A stretch of 62,704 nucleotides of DNA from Neogemmobacter tilapiae (GCF_014652215.1 NZ_BMYJ01000015.1:1-62704); one strand, 5' to 3'. Counted from the first letter of the stretch, positions 18,735 to 27,865 are shown. Numbers and translations are program-made. Notes: generated by a model not told the origin, from the letters alone.

Positions 18735-19187
18735 TCAGGCCCTTTCGTCCTTGGGGCTGCCCAGCACGACGAAGGTGGTGATCGAACCCAGATTGGGCAG
18801 GGTGCCCAGAACATCGGTGTGGAAGTGTTTGTAATGCGCCAGATCGCGGGCCTCGGCCCGCAGAAGGTATTCGACAGACCCCGTGATGTTGTGGACTTCG
18901 CGCACCTCGGGCGCGCGGGCGATGGCGCGTTCAAAGCCCTCTTGCGCGGCCTTGGTGTGGCGGGCGAGGCCGACGGTGAGATAGGCGAGAAAGCCATTGC
19001 CCGTCTTGGCCCGGTCGATCACGGCGCGGTAGCCGCTGATTACGCCCTTTTCCTCCAACGCCTGTGTGCGGCGCAGGCAGGCGCTGGGCGACAGGTTCAC
19101 GCGGCCTGCCAGTTCCAGATTGCTGATCCGGCCGTCGCGGGACAGGATGCGCAATATATGTTCGTCGATGTCGTCGAGTTTGATCAT
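18735..19187 (-). CDS. Lrp/AsnC-family transcriptional regulator
   Basis: 150 aa from ATG 19187, typical length. N-terminal winged helix-turn-helix (DDIDEHILRILSRDGRISN, then NLSPSACLRR) and a C-terminal RAM ligand-binding domain (EVREVHNITGSVEYLL). Amino-acid-responsive regulator. It is divergent from a LysE-type exporter with 73 nt between the starts, an arrangement typical of a regulator controlling its neighbour. Confidence 0.92.
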   Translation of the reverse strand: MIKLDDIDEHILRILSRDGRISNLELAGRVNLSPSACLRRTQALEEKGVISGYRAVIDRAKTGNGFLAYLTVGLARHTKAAQEGFERAIARAPEVREVHNITGSVEYLLRAEARDLAHYKHFHTDVLGTLPNLGSITTFVVLGSPKDERA

Positions 19188-19201
19188 GGATTGCAGAAAT
19201 A

Positions 19202-19259
19202 GCGCAATAGGCCGCATCTTTGCAATAACATGCGGCGGGATTTGCGCCAATCATTGCGC
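19202..19259. promoter_or_regulatory. Candidate operator between the Lrp and LysE genes
   Basis: GCGCAAT at 19202-19208 and its reverse complement ATTGCGC at 19253-19259 flank an AT-rich core (CATCTTTGCAATAACATG). Spacing of about five helix turns would suit an octameric Lrp-type protein. Judged by eye only. Confidence 0.4.
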
Positions 19260-19260
19260 C

Positions 19261-19854
19261 ATGTCACATGAACTCCTTCTTGCCCTTTTGGGTTTCGCCT
19301 TTGTCACCTCGATCACGCCGGGGCCGAACAACATTATGCTGATGACCTCGGGGGCCAATTTTGGCTTTCGGCGCAGTCTGCCGCATATGTTGGGGGTCAG
19401 TCTGGGCCATTCGCTGTTGGTCTTTCTGACGGGTCTTGGCATTGGGGCGGCCTTTCGGGTTTTCCCGGTGTTAGACGTGGTGCTGAAGGTGGCAGCGGTC
19501 GCGTATATGCTGTGGCTGGCGTGGAAGATCCTGCATGCTGCCGCACCGGGCGAGGGGGCCGAAGGGGGCGCACCGCTGACCTTTGTGCAGGCGGCGGCGT
19601 TTCAATGGGTGAACCCGAAGGGCTGGGCGATGGCCTTGGGGGCGACGGCGGCCTATGCGCCGGGCGATACGGTCTGGGCCTATGGTTTGGTGGCCTTGGT
19701 CTTTTGTTCGGTGAACCTGCCCAGTGTTTCTGTCTGGACGCTGGCGGGGCAGGGGGTGCGGCAATGGCTGACCACCGGGGGGCGGCTGCGGCTGTTCAAC
19801 GGGGTGATGGCGGTTTTGCTGGTGGCGTCACTGGTGCCGGTGATCTGTCACTAA
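19261..19854 (+). CDS. LysE-family amino acid exporter
   Basis: 197 aa, about six membrane segments, inner membrane. The family motif SITPGPNNIMLMTSG is at residues 17-31, followed by a G(x)8-type small-residue helix (GVSLGHSLLVFLTGLGIG). Exports an amino acid or a homoserine-lactone-like compound; the substrate cannot be read from sequence. Divergent from the Lrp regulator. Its stop overlaps the stop of the next, convergent gene. Confidence 0.9.
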   Translation: MSHELLLALLGFAFVTSITPGPNNIMLMTSGANFGFRRSLPHMLGVSLGHSLLVFLTGLGIGAAFRVFPVLDVVLKVAAVAYMLWLAWKILHAAAPGEGAEGGAPLTFVQAAAFQWVNPKGWAMALGATAAYAPGDTVWAYGLVALVFCSVNLPSVSVWTLAGQGVRQWLTTGGRLRLFNGVMAVLLVASLVPVICH

Positions 19855-20858
19855 CGCAGCCAAAGCCCGGCGCGTTTGATGGCATTGCGCATGACCCATT
19901 CGCGGCGGGGCAGGGCTGTGCGGTCGAACATTGCCCGCACCTCGGCCCCTTTGCCCTGCCAGATCATGCGTTTGAAGGCGTCATGTTCGCGCAGGACTTT
20001 CTTGATGCGGTTGGGGGCGGTGACCTGTTCCAGAACCTGCACGACGCGGTCGCTTTCGCGGGCGTAAAGCAGGGGGAGGGTGCGCCAATGGCAGGTGATG
20101 TCACCGTCGAGGCCTGACAGTTCCGGGCCGGGCCTGCCGCCGCCAAAGGCATGGACCACAAGCGGGAGGGTGATCTGGTCGAGCCAGGGGTAAAGCTCTT
20201 GGCAGACGAGTTCATCGGGCGGGTTGTCGCGGAGGCTTTGGGCATATTCCAGAAGGCGCGCGCCAAAGGCCTGGGGGCTGGCGTGAAAGAACCAACCGGC
20301 GTTGAAGTAAAGGTAACGCCGCCAGTATTCGTCGGGCTGGGTCAGATCGAGGCTGCTGACGAAATCGAGGTTGAAGCGGTCATAAAGCGTCTTCCAGAGG
20401 CCAGTGTAGCCGGGGCCATAGAGTTCGGGCTGGGGCCAGGTGCCTTCGACGCGGAGGCTGGCGGAGGGTCGGTTGAAATCGAAAGCCACCTGATCCAGCG
20501 GGCCGCAGATGAGGGTGTCGGTGTCAAGAAAGAGAAAGGGTTCGTCAGGAAGGGCGGCCAGCGCCTCAATCTTATTGCCTTGGGGGTAGTCTTGGCCGAA
20601 GACGCGGCTTTCAAAGGGCAGAAAGACCGCGCCCAGTTCTTGCAACAGATCGCGCGCGGGGCCGTTGGGCACGCGGGGATCGCCTTTCCACAAGGCCCCG
20701 GGCTGGGGTTCCGCCAGATAGAGCTTGCCCGCGAAACGGGGGGCCATCGCCCGCAAGGAGGCCGCCAGCAAGACCGCCTCATAGGTCAGGCGACCGGATT
20801 GGGCGACGGCAAGGATGTTGAAGGCGGGCATCGGGGGGCTTTCGTTGATTAGGGCCAT
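19851..20858 (-). CDS. Glycosyltransferase-like protein of unknown substrate
   Basis: 335 aa (325 aa if ATG 20831 is used). It resembles nucleotide-sugar transferases of the GT-A fold: FNILAVAQSGRLTYEAVLLA at the N-terminus, an FLDTDTLICGPL DxD motif near residue 112, then YFNAGWFFHA near 190 (donor/acceptor pocket style) and a conserved VVHAFGG. No signal peptide or TM. Stand-alone, tail-to-tail with the exporter gene by a 4-nt overlap. Could modify a surface glycan; this is inference. Confidence 0.65.
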   Translation of the reverse strand: MALINESPPMPAFNILAVAQSGRLTYEAVLLAASLRAMAPRFAGKLYLAEPQPGALWKGDPRVPNGPARDLLQELGAVFLPFESRVFGQDYPQGNKIEALAALPDEPFLFLDTDTLICGPLDQVAFDFNRPSASLRVEGTWPQPELYGPGYTGLWKTLYDRFNLDFVSSLDLTQPDEYWRRYLYFNAGWFFHASPQAFGARLLEYAQSLRDNPPDELVCQELYPWLDQITLPLVVHAFGGGRPGPELSGLDGDITCHWRTLPLLYARESDRVVQVLEQVTAPNRIKKVLREHDAFKRMIWQGKGAEVRAMFDRTALPRREWVMRNAIKRAGLWLR

Positions 20859-20891
20859 CCTATCGCGAAAGGCTGTGGCCTTGTCAGCCCC

Positions 20892-21932
20892 CTAGTTGAC
20901 GCTGACGGGTTTGGAGCGCATCCGCGCGACGGTTTCGCGTTCGGCGCGTTTGCAAACGCCGGGCGGCAGGCGGCGTTCCAGAAGGCTCAGGTCTTCCCAC
21001 ACCATCTCGCCCATGCGTTTGAAGGCCTGATCCAGCGCCCCGGCGCGGTGGGCAGAATGCAGAAGGCCGGGAATCGCGCGGAGGGCGCTGTTCTGGGGCA
21101 GGGGTTCTTCGGGGTAGACATCGGTTGCGGCTTGGATATGGCCGGATTGGATGGCGGCGGCGAAGGCGTCGAAATCGACGACGGCGGCGCGGGACAGCAG
21201 CAGGAAGGCAGCACCGGGGCGCATGCGGGCGAAGGCTTTGGCATCCAGAAAGCCCTGATTGTCGCTGGTGACGGCGGCGACGCAAAAGACGGTGTCGCTT
21301 TGTTCCAGAACGGTTTCCAGCGTGGCGGGTTCTGCGCCAGCGGCGCGGATGAGGGAAGGGGCGACCCAAGGGTCGTGGATGCGGATTTTGGCGCGAAAGC
21401 CCGACAGAACGCGCAGCAAAGCGCGCCCCAGATCGCCAAAGCCGATGATGCCGATTTCGGAACCTGACAGCAGGCGGGCAGTGGTGTTGCCCTCACCCCC
21501 CCATTTCTCGCGCCCGGCGCGGAAATCGGCGTCGGCGCCGTGGATGTTGCGGGCAAGGGACAGCGCCAGCCCCAGACCGATTTCGGCGACAGGTTCGGCA
21601 AAGACCGCGCCGGTGGTGACGACATGGATGCCCCGCTGAAAGAGGATCTCATAGGGCATGTTGTTCAAGAGGTTCGATTCGACGTTGAAAATGCAGCGCA
21701 GATTGGGCATCGCGGCCAAGGTTTCCGCCGAAAGCGGTGGCTGGCCGATAATATAGCGCACTTGGGCGAGTGCTGTGGGGTCTAGTGCTGCAACCTCGGT
21801 TTCGGGGCATTCCAGCAGGCGAAAGCGGGCGCGGAGTTCGGCCAGCCGTTCGGGGGTAAAGATCAGGTCCAGCGAACGGGGTTCGGGGGCGCAGAGGATC
21901 AGGGGTTTGTCGGCGGGCTTTTCGGCGGGCAT
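20892..21932 (-). CDS. D-2-hydroxyacid dehydrogenase (NAD-dependent)
   Basis: 346 aa from ATG 21932, preceded by GGAGC. The Rossmann motif GIIGFGDLGRALLRVLSGF (GxGxxG) is at the centre, followed by an aspartate (IHDPW) at the position that favours NAD. A catalytic-type Glu in VYPEEPLP and a His in LLHSAHRAG fit the family, while the usual central Arg sits in LLLSRAAVVD. Oxidises or reduces 2-hydroxyacids in the cytosol. Divergent from the GntR regulator by 108 nt, which may control it. Confidence 0.85.
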   Translation of the reverse strand: MPAEKPADKPLILCAPEPRSLDLIFTPERLAELRARFRLLECPETEVAALDPTALAQVRYIIGQPPLSAETLAAMPNLRCIFNVESNLLNNMPYEILFQRGIHVVTTGAVFAEPVAEIGLGLALSLARNIHGADADFRAGREKWGGEGNTTARLLSGSEIGIIGFGDLGRALLRVLSGFRAKIRIHDPWVAPSLIRAAGAEPATLETVLEQSDTVFCVAAVTSDNQGFLDAKAFARMRPGAAFLLLSRAAVVDFDAFAAAIQSGHIQAATDVYPEEPLPQNSALRAIPGLLHSAHRAGALDQAFKRMGEMVWEDLSLLERRLPPGVCKRAERETVARMRSKPVSVN

Positions 21933-22040
21933 CGCTTGCTCCATTTTGTCACAGGCTGGGCGGGACGGGGCGGAAAGGCAAGTGGCCTTCTTGTCAGGCG
22001 CAGGCCATGCGCTAAGGTGCGGGGAAAGAGTGGGGGCGGG

Positions 22041-22703
22041 ATGCAGGACGAAGACGGGCGCAAGATACCGACGCATGAGCGGACCTATGCCCGCCTGCGC
22101 GACATGGTGCTGTTCGGCCATCTGGAGCCGGGCCAGCCGGTGACGATTCAGGGGCTGGTCGAGGCGCTGGAGGCGGGTATGACCCCGGTGCGCGAGGCGA
22201 TCCGGCGGCTGACGGCGGAAGGGGCGCTGATGTTGCAGGGCAACCGGCGGGTGGTGGTGCCACGGCTGACGCGGTCGGGGCTGGAACAGATGGCCTTTGT
22301 GCGGCTGGCGGTGGAGCCGCATCTGGCGGAACTGGCACTGGCAGGGCTGACGCCTGCGCTGATCGAAAAGCTGGAAGCGGTGGATCAAGGGATCAACGCG
22401 GCCATCGCAGCGGGGGATGTGCCCGGCTATCTGGAAGGCAACCACCGCTTTCACTTTGCGCTCTATGACGTGTCGGATGCGCCGGTGCTGGAAGACATTG
22501 CGCGTTCGCTGTGGCTTCGCTTTGGTCCGTCGCTGCGGGTGGTGGCGGGGCGCTATGGCACCGGCAGCCTGCCCGACCGGCATGGTGAGGCTTTGGCCGC
22601 GATGCGGGCGGGGGATGCGGCGGCACTGGCGCGGGCCATCCGCGAGGATATCCAGCAGGGGGTGGATCAGGTGGCGCAGGCGCTGGCGGCGGGGGAAATC
22701 TGA
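22041..22703 (+). CDS. GntR-family (FCD) transcriptional regulator
   Basis: 220 aa from ATG 22041. N-terminal winged helix (RTYARLRDMVLFGHLEPGQP, TPVREAIRRLTAEGAL) and a C-terminal all-helical FCD domain with metal/ligand residues in EGNHRFHFALYD and DRHGEALAAM. Effectors of this class are usually carboxylates. Divergent from the hydroxyacid dehydrogenase, a plausible target. Confidence 0.92.
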   Translation: MQDEDGRKIPTHERTYARLRDMVLFGHLEPGQPVTIQGLVEALEAGMTPVREAIRRLTAEGALMLQGNRRVVVPRLTRSGLEQMAFVRLAVEPHLAELALAGLTPALIEKLEAVDQGINAAIAAGDVPGYLEGNHRFHFALYDVSDAPVLEDIARSLWLRFGPSLRVVAGRYGTGSLPDRHGEALAAMRAGDAAALARAIREDIQQGVDQVAQALAAGEI

Positions 22704-22740
22704 TCCGGCGGCATGGCCTTTGGCCATAAGCCTATGCGTG

Positions 22741-22920
22741 GCCTCCGCTTCGCTGCGGCGGGGGGGCATCCGCCCCCCGTCCTTCGGACTCCCCCCGCGG
22801 TATTTATGGCAAGATGAATGGGCTTTCACATTGCCCATAAATACCTTGGGGGTGTGAGCGTCAGCGAACAGGGGGCAAAGCCCCCTTGAATGTCTAGGCT
22901 TGCGGCAAAGCCGCGCCGTT
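22741..22920. repeat. Cluster of extragenic hairpins
   Basis: Successive inverted repeats lie between the GntR gene and mog. They are GGGGGGCATCCGCCCCCC near 22762; GTCCTTCGGAC; a long one whose arms GGTATTTATGG (22799-22809) and CCATAAATACC (22835-22845) are extended by CCCCCC and GGGGG; AGGGGGCAAAGCCCCCT at 22870-22886; and GCGGCAAAGCCGC. This is typical of Rhodobacteraceae REP-like mosaic elements. No coding potential is seen here. Confidence 0.7.
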
Positions 22921-22923
22921 GCT

Positions 22924-23448
22924 TCACCCCGGACGGAAGGCTTTGCAGCGGGCGGGGTCGGTGTCGATACGCCCTGCCCCCATCAGATCCAGGCAATAGG
23001 GCACGGCGGGAAACACCGCGTTCAGGCAGGTGGCGATGGCACTGGGTTTGCCCGGCAGGGTGATGATCAGGCATTTGCCGCGCGTGCCTGCGCCTTGGCG
23101 CGACAGGATTGCCGTGGGCACTTCGCGCAAGCTGACGGCGCGCATCAGTTCGCCAAAGCCGGGAAAGTCGCGTTCGACCACATCGGCCATCGCCTCGGGC
23201 GTCTGGTCGCGGGGGGCGGGGCCGGTGCCACCTGAGGCGAGGATCAAGTCACAGCCCTGAACATCAGCCAGATCGCGGAGGGCTTGGGCTACCTCGGCCC
23301 GGCCATCGGGCGTGATCTGGCGCAGAATTTCGATGGGGGAAGTTATCGCCCAGCGCAGCCATTCCTCCATCGCGGGGCCGGATTTGTCGGCATATTCCCC
23401 CCGCGCCGCGCGATCAGAAATGGTCAGGACGGCGATCTTGGCGGTCAT
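22924..23448 (-). CDS. mog: Molybdopterin adenylyltransferase-like protein (Mog/MoaB family)
   Basis: 174 aa from ATG 23448, the usual Mog length. Motifs: AVLTISDRAARGEY at the N-terminus, ILASGGTGPAPRDQTPEA and LPGKPSA, the molybdopterin-binding loops. Activates molybdopterin with AMP before molybdenum insertion. The start overlaps the stop of the DUF2478 gene by 4 nt. It lies 7 kb from modABC but on the same strand. Confidence 0.88.
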   Translation of the reverse strand: MTAKIAVLTISDRAARGEYADKSGPAMEEWLRWAITSPIEILRQITPDGRAEVAQALRDLADVQGCDLILASGGTGPAPRDQTPEAMADVVERDFPGFGELMRAVSLREVPTAILSRQGAGTRGKCLIITLPGKPSAIATCLNAVFPAVPYCLDLMGAGRIDTDPARCKAFRPG

Positions 23449-23948
23449 GGGATCATCCTTTCGGCCAGCCAATCGGTCAGCACCACGGGGTCGGCGGGCA
23501 GTTCGGCGGCCATCTCGCCCGCGAACTCCTGAAAGGCCACCGCGTTCCGGGCATTGACCCCCAGCAGCACCGGCAGCCCATCGGCCAAGGCCTGCCCGAT
23601 CAGCGTGCGGAAACCCCGCCCCTCGGCCTCATGCTTGCCGAATTTGTTCAGGATCAGGGCCCGTGCCCCTGCCATCCGCTGGGACACCTGTTCCACCGCC
23701 TGTTCCAAGGCCCCGGCATCGAGCTTGCAGCCTTTGGATTCTGGCCCCAGATTTTGGCTGATGCGGATCACGGGGCCGTCGGGCAGGATCGCCAGATCCA
23801 TGTCGCAGCCGGGGGCTGTCTCGCAATCCTGATTGCTTTGCACGGCGGCCACCACGGCCCGCCCCTCGGCCAGAAGGCGATGGGCCAGAGCCGTCAGCAG
23901 AAGATCGGTTTCGCCCCGTTCAGGCGTCATCACATAGGCCAGCATCAT
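23445..23948 (-). CDS. DUF2478 protein
   Basis: 167 aa. Contains GCDMDLAILPDGPVIRISQ, LGPESKGCKLDAGAL and ALILNKFGKHEAEGRGF, the last of which resembles the NKxG-type nucleotide-binding strand of P-loop relatives. A classical Walker A is absent. The family often sits beside molybdenum genes; here it is translationally coupled to mog, which supports a cofactor-related role. ATG 23948 or 23945. Reaction unknown. Confidence 0.75.
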   Translation of the reverse strand: MMLAYVMTPERGETDLLLTALAHRLLAEGRAVVAAVQSNQDCETAPGCDMDLAILPDGPVIRISQNLGPESKGCKLDAGALEQAVEQVSQRMAGARALILNKFGKHEAEGRGFRTLIGQALADGLPVLLGVNARNAVAFQEFAGEMAAELPADPVVLTDWLAERMIP

Positions 23949-23980
23949 GGCGCGACCCTAGGGGCAAGCACCGCGCAAGG

Positions 23981-25027
23981 TCAATCCGCCAGAACGATCA
24001 GATCCCGCGCAGCAAAGGTCACCTGCGTTTCATCCCCTGCCTTTGGCGGTGGGGCGTCGGGCCGGTTGAAGGTGTCAAGCGAGAATTTGGTGCCCATCGC
24101 CGTCAGGTCCACCCGAATGACCGACCCCATGAACTCCACGCCCGTCACCGTCGCGGGAAGCACCACATCGCGGCCATGGCCCAGATGCAGCCCTTCGGGC
24201 CGCAGGGCCAAGGTCAGTTTGCCGCCGGGGGCCTGATTGTGGCCTTCGGGCAAAAGCACCGTCGCATCGCCGATTTTCGCGGTGCCTGTGGGGCCCGCCA
24301 CCGCCTCGATCAGGTTCAGGGTGCCGACAAAGCCCGCGACAAAGCGGGTGGTCGGGCGGTTGTAGATTTCAAAGGGCGTTCCCACCTGATCGGCGATGCC
24401 GCCGTTCATCACGACGATGCGGTCACTGATCGACAGGGCCTCTTCCTGATCATGGGTCACGAAGACGGTGGTAATGCCCAGTTCTCGCTGAATCTCGCGG
24501 ATTTCGGCCCGCAGCGAGACGCGGATTTTCGCATCCAGCGCCGAAAGCGGCTCGTCCAGCAGCAGAACGCGGGGGCGGGGGGCCAAGGCGCGGGCCAAGG
24601 CGACCCTTTGTTGCTGACCGCCAGAAAGCTGGAACGGGTAGGACGGCCCCTTGTCGGGCAGGCCGATGAGGCGCAGCATTTCGGTGACGCGCTTGTCGAT
24701 TTCCGCCCGTGCCACACCGGCGACTTTCAGACCAAAGCCGACGTTCTGGGCGACGGTCAGGTTGGGGAACAGGGCATAGGCCTGAAACACCATGCCGATG
24801 TTGCGCTGGTTGGGGCGCAGGTTGGTCACATCCTGCCCGTCGATCAGGATTTTCCCGGCGGTTGGGGTTTCAAAGCCTGCGACCATCCGCAGAACGGTGG
24901 TCTTGCCGCAGCCCGAAGGACCAAGGAAGGAAACGAATTCGCCCTTTTCCACGGGCAGCGAGAAATCCTTGACGACGCGGTTGTTGCCAAAGGATTTCTC
25001 CAGATGGGAAAGATCAAGAAAAGCCAT
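23981..25027 (-). CDS. ABC importer ATPase, Pot/Fbp type
   Basis: 348 aa. Walker A GPSGCGKT at 36-43, Q-loop VFQAYALFPNLT, signature LSGGQQQRVALARAL, Walker B VLLLDEP, switch His in VFVTHDQEEAL, then a C-terminal TOBE_2 domain. ATG 25027 overlaps the permease stop by 1 nt (TGATG). Drives the importer encoded just upstream. The substrate is not settled by the ATPase. Confidence 0.9.
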   Translation of the reverse strand: MAFLDLSHLEKSFGNNRVVKDFSLPVEKGEFVSFLGPSGCGKTTVLRMVAGFETPTAGKILIDGQDVTNLRPNQRNIGMVFQAYALFPNLTVAQNVGFGLKVAGVARAEIDKRVTEMLRLIGLPDKGPSYPFQLSGGQQQRVALARALAPRPRVLLLDEPLSALDAKIRVSLRAEIREIQRELGITTVFVTHDQEEALSISDRIVVMNGGIADQVGTPFEIYNRPTTRFVAGFVGTLNLIEAVAGPTGTAKIGDATVLLPEGHNQAPGGKLTLALRPEGLHLGHGRDVVLPATVTGVEFMGSVIRVDLTAMGTKFSLDTFNRPDAPPPKAGDETQVTFAARDLIVLAD

Positions 25028-25818
25028 CAGGATGCTGCTTTCGTATGTTTGGAAAAACGGGTGACAAGTTGGATCAGGCCCATGCAGGCCCATGTGATGC
25101 CGAAGGCGATCACTGACAGGGCGAAAGGCTCATAGGGTTTGTTCGCACCGATGCGCTGGAGATAGGGGCCAAAGGCCGGACGGTCCAAGAGCGCCGCAAG
25201 TGTGAATTCGCCGATGACGATGGCAAAGGTCAGGAAAGCGCCGGACAGAACAGCGACCAGCACATTCGGCAGGATGATCTTGCCCAGAATGGTGAACCAG
25301 CCGGCCCCTAGGGATTGGGCGGCTTCGGTCAGGGTGCCCACGTCGATGGTGCGCAGGCCGGTGTCGACGGCGCGATACATATAGGGCAGGGCCAGCACGG
25401 TATAGCCCATGGCCAGCAGGATGTTGGTGCCCAAGATCGTGCCGGTCAGCGGCAGAAAGCTGGAGGTGTTGTAAAGGCGGATATAGCCGAAGACGATGAC
25501 GATAGCGGGAATGACCAAGGGCAGGAGGGTGATGAATTCGACGTAAGGCCGCGCCCAAGGCATTTTCAGGCGGACCCAAAAGGCCGTCGGCACGACGATC
25601 AGCACGCCGATGATGATGGTGACCAAGGCCATCATCACGGAATAGGCAAAGGTCGCCTGAAATTCGGGGTCGCCGATGACCTTGGCATAGGCGTCCAGCG
25701 AATAGACGCCGCGCCGTGCTTTCAGCGAAAATTCGAACAGGCCCAGCAGGGGCAGAAGAAAATAACCCAGACCGAACAGCAGAACCATCCAGCCGGTGAT
25801 GCGGGTCCAAAGGCTCAT
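25027..25818 (-). CDS. ABC importer permease 2 (PotC-like)
   Basis: 263 aa, six predicted membrane helices. The coupling EAA loop is visible as TEAAQSLGAGWFTILGKIILP, cited as EAAQSLGAGW and IILP. ATG 25818 overlaps the stop of permease 1 by 4 nt. Forms the inner-membrane channel together with permease 1. Confidence 0.9.
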   Translation of the reverse strand: MSLWTRITGWMVLLFGLGYFLLPLLGLFEFSLKARRGVYSLDAYAKVIGDPEFQATFAYSVMMALVTIIIGVLIVVPTAFWVRLKMPWARPYVEFITLLPLVIPAIVIVFGYIRLYNTSSFLPLTGTILGTNILLAMGYTVLALPYMYRAVDTGLRTIDVGTLTEAAQSLGAGWFTILGKIILPNVLVAVLSGAFLTFAIVIGEFTLAALLDRPAFGPYLQRIGANKPYEPFALSVIAFGITWACMGLIQLVTRFSKHTKAAS

Positions 25819-26687
25819 TTCAACCACCGTTCGGCGCGGATGCGCAGCCAGATATACAGGACGTTGGCGACCGCCGTGACCATGATCATGCCAAAGGCCA
25901 TGGCATAGCCCAAGTTCGGGTTGCCCAGCACGTCACCGCGGATTTGCGCGAAGAGTTGGATCGGCACGATGTTCAGGGCCGAACCCGTCAGCGCCATCGC
26001 GGTGGCAACCGCGCCGAAGGCATTGGCGAAGAGCAGGGCAAAAGTGCCAAGGATCGAGGGGAACAGGATGGGCAGGGCAATCATGCGCCAGTACTGCGCG
26101 CCCGTGGCGCCCAGCACCATCGCCGCCTCACGCCATTCGCGTTTTAACCCCTCTAGCGCGGGGGTGATGATCAGGATCATCAGCGGGATCTGAAAGAACA
26201 GATAAGTGACGGTCAGGCCCCAGAAAGACAGGATGTTGAACCCCAGATCGCGCGACAGAACGATTCCGAAATTGTTGCGCAGGAACAGGGTGACCAGACC
26301 CACGGGGCCAAAGGTCGCCAGAAAGGCAAAGGCGAGCGGCACGCCCGCAAAGTTTGAGGCGACGCCGGAAAAGGTCATCAGCGGTGCCTTGATCCAGCGC
26401 GGCACCGCGCCAAAGATCACCGCCGCGGCCATACCAAAACCCACCAGACAGCCCAGTGCGGCCGAGGCGGCGCTGATCTTGACCGAAATCCAATAGGAGG
26501 AAGGGATCGTGCCGGTGTTCAGATCACGCAGGTTTTGCAGGGTGAAAGCCCCCGTCCGGTCCTGAAAGGCCCCGATGACGATATGGGCCGTCGGCAGGAT
26601 CAGAAACAGGGTGACAAAGATGATAAAGGGCAAAAGCCCGACCCATGTCAGCGGCAGCCGCCTTCTGGCGGGGGGCGCATTGCTCAT
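25815..26687 (-). CDS. ABC importer permease 1 (PotB-like)
   Basis: 290 aa. A hydrophobic N-terminal helix (TWVGLLPFIIFVTLFLILP) is followed by a long periplasmic loop and five more helices. The EAA-type loop is REAAMVLGATGAQYWRMIALP, cited as REAAMVLGAT. It is second in the order binding protein, permease 1, permease 2, ATPase. A hairpin separates it from the binding-protein gene. Confidence 0.9.
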   Translation of the reverse strand: MSNAPPARRRLPLTWVGLLPFIIFVTLFLILPTAHIVIGAFQDRTGAFTLQNLRDLNTGTIPSSYWISVKISAASAALGCLVGFGMAAAVIFGAVPRWIKAPLMTFSGVASNFAGVPLAFAFLATFGPVGLVTLFLRNNFGIVLSRDLGFNILSFWGLTVTYLFFQIPLMILIITPALEGLKREWREAAMVLGATGAQYWRMIALPILFPSILGTFALLFANAFGAVATAMALTGSALNIVPIQLFAQIRGDVLGNPNLGYAMAFGMIMVTAVANVLYIWLRIRAERWLK

Positions 26688-26717
26688 CCTTTGGTTCCCT
26701 GTCGTTTTTTATGGTTT

Positions 26718-26746
26718 GGCCCGGTCCCGAAAGTCGGGGCCGGGCC
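26718..26746. terminator. Intercistronic stem-loop between binding protein and permease genes
   Basis: GGCCCGG-T-CCCGA / TCGGG-G-CCGGGCC with an AAG loop, 19 nt after the binding-protein stop on the minus strand. No T run on the minus side. Such structures usually attenuate read-through or protect the upstream mRNA, giving more binding protein than permease. Confidence 0.6.
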
Positions 26747-26764
26747 TTTGAGTTTTAGCCCGGA

Positions 26765-27865
26765 TTATTGGACGTTGGCGCCCACAACGGCATCCCAGCC
26801 ACCGGTCACCGCCGCCTTGTTAGCTTCCACTTCTTCCAGCGTCGGGAAGTAAGCCGCCTCATAGGCCGCAGCCGGAGGAAGCGCGTCGATCAACTCTTGC
26901 GGAACTTTGCCAGCTGCAACCATCGCGTTGAACCGCACCGGGTGGCAGTAGCCTTTCAGCCAAAGGTTCTGACCTTCGTCCGAATACAGATATTCCATCC
27001 AGAGTTTCGCTGCGTTCGGGTGCGGTGCATAGGCGCTGATGCCCTGCACATAGACGCCGGCCAGAACGCCGGATTTCGGGACGACGATTTCGACGGGCGG
27101 GTTGCCAGCAAGATCTTTCTGCCATTGCAGCGCATTGTAGTCCCAAGTCACGAGGATCGGGGTCGAGCCTTGAGCAACAGTTCCGGCCTTGCCGATAACT
27201 GGCACAAAGTTGCCGACTTTATTCAGTTCTGCAAAGAACTCCAGACCAGCTTTGCCAGCCTCTTCACCAGATTTTGCGCCTTTGGAAAGACCGGCTGCCA
27301 GAACGGAGGTGATGGCTTGGTTCGATGAGCGCGGATCACCAGCAAGTGCCACTTGGCCCGCATATTCTGGTTTCAGCAGATCAGCCCAGTCGGCAGGATT
27401 GTTAGCAACCAGATCCTTGTTGATCATGAAGGACATGACGCCATAATAGTCGCCATACCAGTATCCGTCCGCATCTTTGAGGTCTGCCGGGATTTCGTCC
27501 CAAGTCGAAACCTTGTAGGGTTGCAGCAGACCTTCGGCCTTCATCGACGGACCAAAGGACAGCCCCACATCGACAACGTCCGGTGCCTGCGGGCCCTTGT
27601 TGTCCTTGTTCGCCTTGATTGCTTCGACTTCATCGGCCGAGCCCGCGTCGGGATTCAGTTCGTTGACTTGGATTTCCGGGTATTTCGCCTTGAACCCGTC
27701 GATCACCGCGCCATAGCCGCACCAGCTGTGCGGTAGGGCAATCGTCGTCAGCATCCCTTCGGCTTTCGCTGCCGCTTCGATTTCTTCCAGCGACTGCGCG
27801 AAAACCGGCGTCGTAAAGGCCAGCAGCGTAACCGCTGCCGTCATTGTCTTGAAAGTCATGTTCAT
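26765..27865 (-). CDS. ABC importer periplasmic substrate-binding protein (PotD/SBP_bac family)
   Basis: 366 aa with a signal peptide of about 23 residues ending PVFAQ. The mature fold is a type II binding protein: PDVVDVGLSFGPSMKAEGLL, GDYYGVMSFMINKDL and VTWDYNALQW line the cleft. Related proteins bind polyamines, iron or organophosphonates. GGGGAG lies best for the second Met (27859), so the real start may be 6 nt inside. The nearby class III aminotransferase makes a diamine substrate attractive but unproved. Confidence 0.87.
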   Translation of the reverse strand: MNMTFKTMTAAVTLLAFTTPVFAQSLEEIEAAAKAEGMLTTIALPHSWCGYGAVIDGFKAKYPEIQVNELNPDAGSADEVEAIKANKDNKGPQAPDVVDVGLSFGPSMKAEGLLQPYKVSTWDEIPADLKDADGYWYGDYYGVMSFMINKDLVANNPADWADLLKPEYAGQVALAGDPRSSNQAITSVLAAGLSKGAKSGEEAGKAGLEFFAELNKVGNFVPVIGKAGTVAQGSTPILVTWDYNALQWQKDLAGNPPVEIVVPKSGVLAGVYVQGISAYAPHPNAAKLWMEYLYSDEGQNLWLKGYCHPVRFNAMVAAGKVPQELIDALPPAAAYEAAYFPTLEEVEANKAAVTGGWDAVVGANVQ

